Of a DNA stretch of 53,299 nt, positions 47,050 through 53,299 are shown in pieces (within the stretch, counting starts at the first letter, position 1; the number at the start of each line of letters is the position of its first letter). Position numbers and translations under genes: made by a program. The DNA comes from Nematocida ironsii (Eukaryota > Microsporidia): the NCBI GenBank assembly GCA_001642415.1, contig LTDK01000134.1, positions 1 through 53,299 of the forward strand, in the 5' to 3' direction. The notes under the pieces are model-generated. The model was not told the origin of the DNA. It worked only from the letters and a program-made list of their open reading frames with translations, and did not search any database.

Positions 47050-49137
47050 TTATCTAAAAAAGAAGATCTTTTTAAGGATATAAGTACCAGCTGTAGAGAC
47101 AGCTAGAAGCGTGTTAGCTGCCATTTGACCTGCTTTGTTGGTGTAAGAAGGAGCAGATATTGCTTTTTCTGTAGTAGTAGTGGAAGTAGTGGAACTGTGG
47201 GCAGGAGTAGTAGTGGTTGTAGTTGTTTTATTTGTATTGGTAGAAATTAATGTCTTTTCTGTAGTAGTAGTAAGCTGGCTCTTTTCTGTAGTATTCATGG
47301 CAGGTAGCACCTTGTCTGTAGTATTGATGACAGGCAGTACTTTTTCTGTAGTATTGATGACAAGTGGTACCTTTTCTGTAGTATTGAGGACAGGCAGTAC
47401 TTTTTCTGTAGTATTCATGGCAGGTAGCACCTTGTCTGTAGCAGTGGGAGAAGGAGTGTAAGTTATTTCGGGCAGAATAGACAACTTCTTTACTAAAGCA
47501 TTATTATATGAATCCATCTCTAATAGTTTTTCTTCTTCTGTTAACCCTATATGTTCGTTCGCATATTTGGCTGTTTTCCATATATACTCTACATAGTTTT
47601 CTATACTATTAAAGGTTCTACGAAACTTACTTCTGTTTTTTTGCAATGGATATACCGAACTTGACTTATTAGTTAGCACAGAATACGCTTCTAGTTCTTC
47701 TAGACTATCTTTAAAGTTTACTGCAATTAAATCTAGTAAGTGCATTGTTCTAGTTGCTAGGCTCTTTAGATCTTTAAACATGCCATTAAGCTCATTTATA
47801 CCATCACTGGACGCATTAACATTAGTAATTTCTGTTTCTTTATCTTTAATTATAGAATCTATTTGGGGGAAATACTGCTTCTTTTTAATTGCATATCTTT
47901 TTTTATAGTCACGTAAATAAACTTTTAAATATTTTAAATTACCGGGTGTCCTTATAGCTGACACATTCTTAATGAAATTAAAAACGCCAGACAGTTGCCG
48001 AATAAAGCACTTGTTTGTAAATTTCCATATATTTTTAAGCTGAACTATTGGCAATTTGGAAGTACTGCCACTATTCATTTTTAAATCCAGTGAAAAACTG
48101 CCATGGGCATAAACAATGTCTATATATTTTTCGGTTATACTAAACTTTGGCAAACCTTTTATATATTGCCCTATTTCATTAAACATCCCACTAATAAACT
48201 TAGTTAATTCTCTTTGAACGGCGGCCATGCTATCTCTAAGATCGGGCAGTGTTTTTATTATTGTTTCTTCTGTAGAAACATCAACTACTATCTTTATAAT
48301 TTCTTTATAACTTTTATACATTAGAATATTTCCAAAATCATACTGTGTGTACACACCAGGAGATTTGTTCACTTCTAAAAACATTTCTGCTAGTTCTTCT
48401 TCAGTTATTGCATGCTCTTCAAATGGATCCATTTGTTGATTTGGGCTTTTTATTTTATAGTGGGTTTTAATTATGTTTTTAAAGTCTTCTTTTACAAATG
48501 GATAGTACTCATGTACTCTTACACTAAGAATGGGCACATTTACAATTTTTTCTATACTCACTGTTTTATTAGTAGATTCAGAGGAAACAATAGTTTCATT
48601 TTTTTTATTGTTATTAATGGTGTATTTTTGTATTAAGTTTTCAAAATATTCTGATTCTATTATACTTTGATAACTATTAGTCCAATACAACTGCCCAATT
48701 CCCAGCCAATTTTGGGTTATATAGTTGTCCAATAATACTCCTATAATATTTTTGAAATTTAATTTAAACTTTCGTGTAATAGATTTATATTCTAGCTCAT
48801 CATCTTCTATTTGTTTTTTTTCTTTTAAATCTTTTTCTGGCTGCTCAGTACTATTATTAATGTGTGTTGTATTCTCACCATATTTTTGTATTGATGCATC
48901 TAGCATATTATTTGCATATCTAAGAATAGTCTTTCGTTTATTTTCAATTGAATTTATATCATAAAAAGGATCAATTACTCCTCCTGGCACTTGGCTATGA
49001 GAAGTATTTAAAGGAGTTGGTATAGATGCATTGACTGGTATCATAGATGCTTTTATTAGTCTAATATTTGTGCAAATTATTTCTACTATAAGTATAGCAC
49101 ATGATCTTACTGTAATTTTACTTTTAGAATATGGCAT
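47050..49137 (-). CDS. secreted or surface protein with Thr-rich 10-residue repeats
   Basis: The 695-residue product has a signal segment at about 10-28 (VRSCAILIVEIICTNIRLI). The body (60-570) is helical and Asn/Lys-rich with no known motif. Residues about 560-620 are five to six copies of a 10-residue unit like VLPVINTTEK, followed by a run of Thr (TTTTTT) and Ser/Thr/Pro (to about 660). A hydrophobic C-terminal segment (about 672-695) could be a membrane anchor. The pattern of signal peptide, folded domain, Thr/Ser stalk and C-terminal hydrophobic segment resembles mucin-like surface proteins; this is inference. NTT units in the repeats are N-glycosylation sequons, and Thr-rich stalks are often O-glycosylated. 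Confidence 0.78.
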   Translation of the reverse strand: MPYSKSKITVRSCAILIVEIICTNIRLIKASMIPVNASIPTPLNTSHSQVPGGVIDPFYDINSIENKRKTILRYANNMLDASIQKYGENTTHINNSTEQPEKDLKEKKQIEDDELEYKSITRKFKLNFKNIIGVLLDNYITQNWLGIGQLYWTNSYQSIIESEYFENLIQKYTINNNKKNETIVSSESTNKTVSIEKIVNVPILSVRVHEYYPFVKEDFKNIIKTHYKIKSPNQQMDPFEEHAITEEELAEMFLEVNKSPGVYTQYDFGNILMYKSYKEIIKIVVDVSTEETIIKTLPDLRDSMAAVQRELTKFISGMFNEIGQYIKGLPKFSITEKYIDIVYAHGSFSLDLKMNSGSTSKLPIVQLKNIWKFTNKCFIRQLSGVFNFIKNVSAIRTPGNLKYLKVYLRDYKKRYAIKKKQYFPQIDSIIKDKETEITNVNASSDGINELNGMFKDLKSLATRTMHLLDLIAVNFKDSLEELEAYSVLTNKSSSVYPLQKNRSKFRRTFNSIENYVEYIWKTAKYANEHIGLTEEEKLLEMDSYNNALVKKLSILPEITYTPSPTATDKVLPAMNTTEKVLPVLNTTEKVPLVINTTEKVLPVINTTDKVLPAMNTTEKSQLTTTTEKTLISTNTNKTTTTTTTPAHSSTTSTTTTEKAISAPSYTNKAGQMAANTLLAVSTAGTYILKKIFFFR
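47281..47455 (-). repeat. 30-bp coding tandem repeat, about six copies
   Basis: Six consecutive 30-base units vary at a few positions; the plus-strand form is (T/C)TTTTCTGTAGTATTGATGAC plus CAGGCAGTAC-like sequence. On the minus strand each unit encodes one decapeptide such as VLPVINTTEK or VPLVINTTEK. The first and fifth units share the variant CATGGCAGGTAGCACC, suggesting duplication of a block of units. Confidence 0.88.
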
Positions 49138-50416
49138 ATTAATTTTTGTTTTTATCTACTTTAAATCTCTTATATAGAGCTATTTTAATCATGAATTCAA
49201 TAATGATGTTGTGATAATATCACTGAATTAACCATGCACACAACTTCATGGTCTTTCTGCTAGAGCAGAGATTCATCATCTAATTGTATCAAATAAAATA
49301 ACTCAATATAACCCAAAATTTATTAATTGGCCTCAAGCTATTTAAGTAGTATGTGTCCATAAAATATAACCCGAAATACTGCATTAAAACACAGACTAAC
49401 CACGAATAACATGGGACACTATTTTACTCTAAAATCATCTGATAGCTGCAGTAGAAGGTCCGCACTATCTATCTCTATCTTAAATTATGTTACATCTGCC
49501 TGCACGCCAGATATATACGCATTGGTAAAAATTAAATATATACATATGTAATAGAGTGTAAAAGTATTTTTTAAAGGTGCGCAGTTAAACATCTGTATTT
49601 ACGGCCTTACCACTGGATAGATGCCTTCTATTGTACAATATGTACATTCTCCATTCAATCAAATAGGTAAATACTCACTACTTAGTCATATATGCTTCTT
49701 TGATAAATTGTTTCTATTTTATTTGCATTTTCTATTCTTTCTGTATTAGAAGTATTTATATTTTTAGTATTGGTTCTCTGCGGACACATATATACCATAT
49801 GTGCATATCATATGCACTTCAGAAGTAGCATTCACTCTTACGGGGAAAATGGAGCAAGTAGTGACATCAAAATTTAAAAAGATGTCGGCTGCCATCATGA
49901 TATCTTATACACCAATTTCATGATATTATATGATATTATTGTGATATCTTGCCAAATTGAGCTATATAATAGCCTCTGGTATTTATTAGATTTCAGATTT
50001 AGCTATCTCAGCGGTATGTTATACTCAAAAAGAAGAACAGATGGCTTGTGTTAGATGTTCTGTGCGCTCATATACTAATATACAGAAGTAGTTCTAATAT
50101 AAAAATTAAATTAAAAGAATATAGAAGAAGAAATTAAATATCCATCTATCCCAAGCCAGTGAGAAGTGGTCTGTGTAATATGAATTAGTAGTATAAAGAT
50201 CTATGGGAGCATCTGATTACATTTCTGTAAACACCAATCAAATAGTGTACCAATCAAATAATGACCAATTAATTAGACAGTGTTGATTTGATCAATCAAA
50301 ATAACGGAGAACAGTATTTGATTAGTCTGTTAAGAAGAGAACAACAACCAATTAGTTTTTGTTTAATACTCCTCTAGATTAAGCTATAAATATCAATAGA
50401 AAACATCGATAATTAG
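49138..50416. other. divergent gene-free region with short repeats
   Basis: No gene is seen in this divergent gap. It holds ATAACCCGAAATAC at 49367-49380, a cluster of GATAT words and inverted copies of CATGATAT at about 49897-49965, and two CCAATCAAATA words (50231-50241 and 50252-50262) with a TTGATTTGATCAATCAAA palindrome (50285-50302) about 120-180 bases before the 50417 start. Confidence 0.45.
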
Positions 50417-53152
50417 ATGAAATTAGAAAAAACGAATAGGGTAATAAAAAATATTTTATTTGTTACCCGAATGAAAAACGGTATGATCATAAAACTGTTA
50501 CTAGTGATGTATACAGCGTGGGCAAGACTTGATCTAAATGATATAAAAAGCATATGCAAAACAGTAGCTATTAAAGAAGATAACTTGTTAGTGCATCCAG
50601 ATGGGCCATTAAATCCACTCAGAGGGTATATTATGCATAGAAGTGGGTACATGTATAACAAAAGACTTTATTCACCAGAGATAAACACTAAATATAGCTT
50701 GAAAAAAACAGATGAAGTATTAGATGATGATCACAGTCCAAGTTATGAATACACAAGAAAGCCAGTCAATGACAAAGTATACGATGATATTCATGAAAAG
50801 AGTGAGTATCTCACGCAGTTCCATACACAATTAATCAAAATGTTTCCTTCAGCAGATGGATCGTTTTCTATTGTATCAGGAAGCCAAGATACAATGTATT
50901 CTTTTTTGATAAAAGATGAAGTATGGGCAGAGAGTATGTACATCCTGGCAGGCCTTTTTCTCTTGTCTGAGCAGATAAATATTCCTATTAATGTAGAAAC
51001 AAAAAAAGAAGAAAAAAAACTTGTTCTGAAAAGTGCAGATGGAGAAAATAAATATATTGACCAGAAGAAGCCAAGCAAAGACATAGTGAGCCTTATCAAT
51101 TTCCTGAAAAAATATATAGACAGTGGAAGTGCAGACTCAAATAGTATGGAAAAGCTTCCTACTGTGCCAGCTACGTATGAACAATTCATGACAGGAGAAT
51201 TTTTGAATACAATACAGTTCCTTGTCCAATCATACATATACGAATTTATTAGCACAAAAGACAAATATATTGAGTTTGTAGAGGCAGTGCACACTCTCTT
51301 AGATGACCAGATAAAGAATGAAAAATCTACAACCGAGAATAAATCAAGGTGCAATGAACTGCTTAGGAGGCTGTTTATAGAAGAAAGTAAATTTTCAAGT
51401 GTAACTGATCATACGAAGAATATTTGTGATCTTAATGAGACAGTAGAAATCTTTAGAGCATGCCCATTCATTGATGAAACAGAACTACCTGCATATACTC
51501 GAGTGAAGGCATATGATAGAGAAAATAACAAAGAAATAGATGATAAAGGCCGAAAATACTCTAACTGTGTGGAAGTAGGTATACTAGGACTAGTGTGCTG
51601 TTTAGTATATGATCCAGAAGAACGAGCGTATAATACAGACCATCTGCCAAACAATGAAGAAACTAAGCCACTGAAAGACTTTTTTAGAAAGTATTCTGAG
51701 CCAAGAGAAGCTATTGACTATGAAATGCAGCAGGATTGGTGTAGAGTAGTGGCAGATTTGAATAATGACAAGATTCTTTACTTAAAGCAAAAGACAAATG
51801 AGCTGGACAGCAGTCTGCTGAACATTCTCTATGTTGTATCCGACATAACTGGAAACAAAAAAAAGGTAGCTAAACAAATTAAGCATATAGAAAGCATGTG
51901 CAGTAAAGAAGACTCGAAATCTGCAAAACTTAACATAGAAGAAAGTCTAAATACAATATTTAGAGCACTGTCGAACAACAAGAACCTTGAAGTAGAGTCT
52001 AAAAAATTCACAGTAGGCAAGAATAGAGGTGGAAAGCCAGACTTGTTTGGTGGGTTTGGCTTGCTTTACATCTTTGAAGAGATAGAAAATAGAATATCAA
52101 TAGATATAACCCCACTGCACACCAAATTAGACTTAACAAAAAATTCATTATCCAGTATAGATAAAGCTGTTATTAAAAGAAAACTCACAGAAATACAGAA
52201 TATATATAGCAACTCAGAAAATTATATAGAGTCTATAATCAGGCAGTACATTGATTTAAAGGTGGTTAAAATAGACGCGGCATTTATATATACGGCAGAT
52301 GAGATTAGCAATAGTGTTTTAGATATTATTAGTGCCGGTGGCTATAGCAATGGACTTAAGCTGTTTCTATACGGGGCAATTCAATCAACAAGTTACAAGG
52401 AATATATTGTTACACACTTTCTGCTTTTTGATGCCATAAAGCCACAAAGCGACAACTCATTTGCCCGGATGACAGACAATTTTATAGGAAGTGCTCCATT
52501 GGAAGATGAATGCACAAAAAATTGGATGTTACAGGGGCATATTTACAACTCAAAAGCTAAAGATTATTATACAAAAATTGATGAGAATGTGTGGTGTGGT
52601 GTTTCTATAGATAATAGCGACACGTTTTCATTTTTATTTTGCTATTTACTTAAATCTGGGTGCCGTATAGAAACCGATTTTCCTATTATTTTTACTAAAT
52701 TAATGAATGCATTGAATGAGTGTGAAGAGCCATATAATGTAATTATAAATGAAGAAAATATAGTTACTTATATATTAAATTATTTAAAAAATACAAAAAA
52801 GGACAAAACTCAAGCATTTAACCAGATAATGGAAATTGTAGAAGAATCGTGCAAAGAGATGGATAAGCAAAAATTAACAAATATTTATTTAGCCTGGTTT
52901 TTTGATATGTTTTCACAGGAAGGCAATATACAAGAAAAGGAAGAGTATTTACTAAATCTATTTAATAGTATAGATAACAATTGTCTTGTAACAAAGAATA
53001 AAGAAGATATCCAGTGGAGTATTATGGACCCTCTTATTATATTAGGATATTTAGAGGGCAATAAACCATTATTTTGCTATAATAATGAGGGTGTTAAAAA
53101 ATACAAGAAAATTATAAAAATAGTTGAAGCTGTTTTCTCTCTCGTCCTCTAA
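50417..53152 (+). CDS. large secreted paralogue, family member 5
   Basis: The 911-residue product starts at the ATG at 50417; ATGs at residues 19 and 23 would give a more compact signal peptide (MIIKLLLVMYTAWA). The VHPDGPLNPLRG element lies at about 58-69. Shared blocks are LFLLSEQINIPI (about 181-192, with Gln in place of Gly) and QFMTGEFLNTIQFLVQSYI (about 255-273). LLNILYVVSDITG, TIFRALSNNKNLEVESKKF and NFIGSAPLED align with the 39839 and 43179 proteins. It is shorter than its sisters and lacks their acidic or basic inserts. It is separated from the tandem pair by the Thr-repeat gene. Function unknown; likely secreted. Confidence 0.83.
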   Translation: MKLEKTNRVIKNILFVTRMKNGMIIKLLLVMYTAWARLDLNDIKSICKTVAIKEDNLLVHPDGPLNPLRGYIMHRSGYMYNKRLYSPEINTKYSLKKTDEVLDDDHSPSYEYTRKPVNDKVYDDIHEKSEYLTQFHTQLIKMFPSADGSFSIVSGSQDTMYSFLIKDEVWAESMYILAGLFLLSEQINIPINVETKKEEKKLVLKSADGENKYIDQKKPSKDIVSLINFLKKYIDSGSADSNSMEKLPTVPATYEQFMTGEFLNTIQFLVQSYIYEFISTKDKYIEFVEAVHTLLDDQIKNEKSTTENKSRCNELLRRLFIEESKFSSVTDHTKNICDLNETVEIFRACPFIDETELPAYTRVKAYDRENNKEIDDKGRKYSNCVEVGILGLVCCLVYDPEERAYNTDHLPNNEETKPLKDFFRKYSEPREAIDYEMQQDWCRVVADLNNDKILYLKQKTNELDSSLLNILYVVSDITGNKKKVAKQIKHIESMCSKEDSKSAKLNIEESLNTIFRALSNNKNLEVESKKFTVGKNRGGKPDLFGGFGLLYIFEEIENRISIDITPLHTKLDLTKNSLSSIDKAVIKRKLTEIQNIYSNSENYIESIIRQYIDLKVVKIDAAFIYTADEISNSVLDIISAGGYSNGLKLFLYGAIQSTSYKEYIVTHFLLFDAIKPQSDNSFARMTDNFIGSAPLEDECTKNWMLQGHIYNSKAKDYYTKIDENVWCGVSIDNSDTFSFLFCYLLKSGCRIETDFPIIFTKLMNALNECEEPYNVIINEENIVTYILNYLKNTKKDKTQAFNQIMEIVEESCKEMDKQKLTNIYLAWFFDMFSQEGNIQEKEEYLLNLFNSIDNNCLVTKNKEDIQWSIMDPLIILGYLEGNKPLFCYNNEGVKKYKKIIKIVEAVFSLVL

Positions 53153-53299
53153 AGTGTAAACTGGATTTGCTCATAAAACTGTGTATTTATTTATCTTCCG
53201 TCGGCCTTATATAGTTTCCCTCTGCGATCAATGTGACTGCCTTGCAGCTGTCACAACTCAATTAAATTAAATTACTGGGATCTATCAACATGATAGCTA

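Noticed and set aside
1..53299. tRNA, rRNA and CRISPR elements
   Set aside because: I looked for T-arm words such as GGTTCGAATCC in both orientations and for rRNA-like conserved blocks; the few partial matches (for example near 1221 and 47003) lack the matching arms. The minisatellites have variable spacers and unit lengths unlike CRISPR arrays, and the genome is eukaryotic.

Overview
This looks like a stretch of a microsporidian chromosome, most plausibly Nematocida or a close relative. The DNA is strongly AT-rich and no gene needs an intron. The recognisable genes are eukaryotic housekeeping genes in shortened form: TRAPP subunit Trs23, Noc3, an endosulfine-type protein, SNAPC3, PMP3, SIN3, an Nsp1/Nup62 coiled coil, glyoxalase II and the C-terminal domain of cyclase-associated protein. 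They sit among large lineage-specific proteins with signal peptides and among polytopic membrane proteins. Several start codons have a run of C or G just upstream (SIN3, CAP, the endosulfine-like gene), which resembles the CCC/GGG-like signals reported before microsporidian starts. Genus and family assignments rest on reading motifs by eye; no database search was possible.

Layout. 1-3.2 kb: gene-poor DNA, then a membrane-anchored protein of unknown function on the minus strand. 3.2-5.1 kb: Trs23 and Noc3, overlapping on the plus strand. 5.2-8 kb: three minisatellite arrays sharing the core TGTGTAATAAGT. They surround and partly invade an endosulfine-like gene, a SNAPC3-like gene and a 61-codon PMP3 gene. 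8.4-11.7 kb: a large secreted protein with a Ser/Asp/Asn tail. 12.2-16.2 kb: SIN3 and the Nsp1-like protein on the minus strand. 18-21.4 kb: an Asn-rich secreted protein. 22.3-30.7 kb: two related membrane proteins lie on either side of glyoxalase II, CAP and a 1366-residue secreted protein that is a candidate polar tube protein 3. 30.9-34.6 kb: two unrecognised membrane proteins. 36.2-46.2 kb: a tandem run of three large secreted paralogues, one split by a frameshift. 47-49.1 kb: a Thr-repeat surface-type protein on the minus strand. 50.4-53.2 kb: a further paralogue of the large family.

The main biological story is a family of at least five large secreted paralogues (8363, 36238, 39839, 43179 and 50417). 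They share an N-terminal hydrophobic segment and two blocks: (L/F)LLSEG-x-x-(I/L)P and (F/Y)-x-(T/S)G-(E/N)F-x(3)-P-x-(F/L)LIQ(S/N)Y. They look like candidate host-exposed effectors, similar in style to the large gene families known in Nematocida; this is an inference. A second theme is a pair of short dispersed sequences, TAACCCGAAAT and TGTGTAATAAGT, which recur between genes and sometimes inside coding regions. In the endosulfine-like gene the second one is read as protein.
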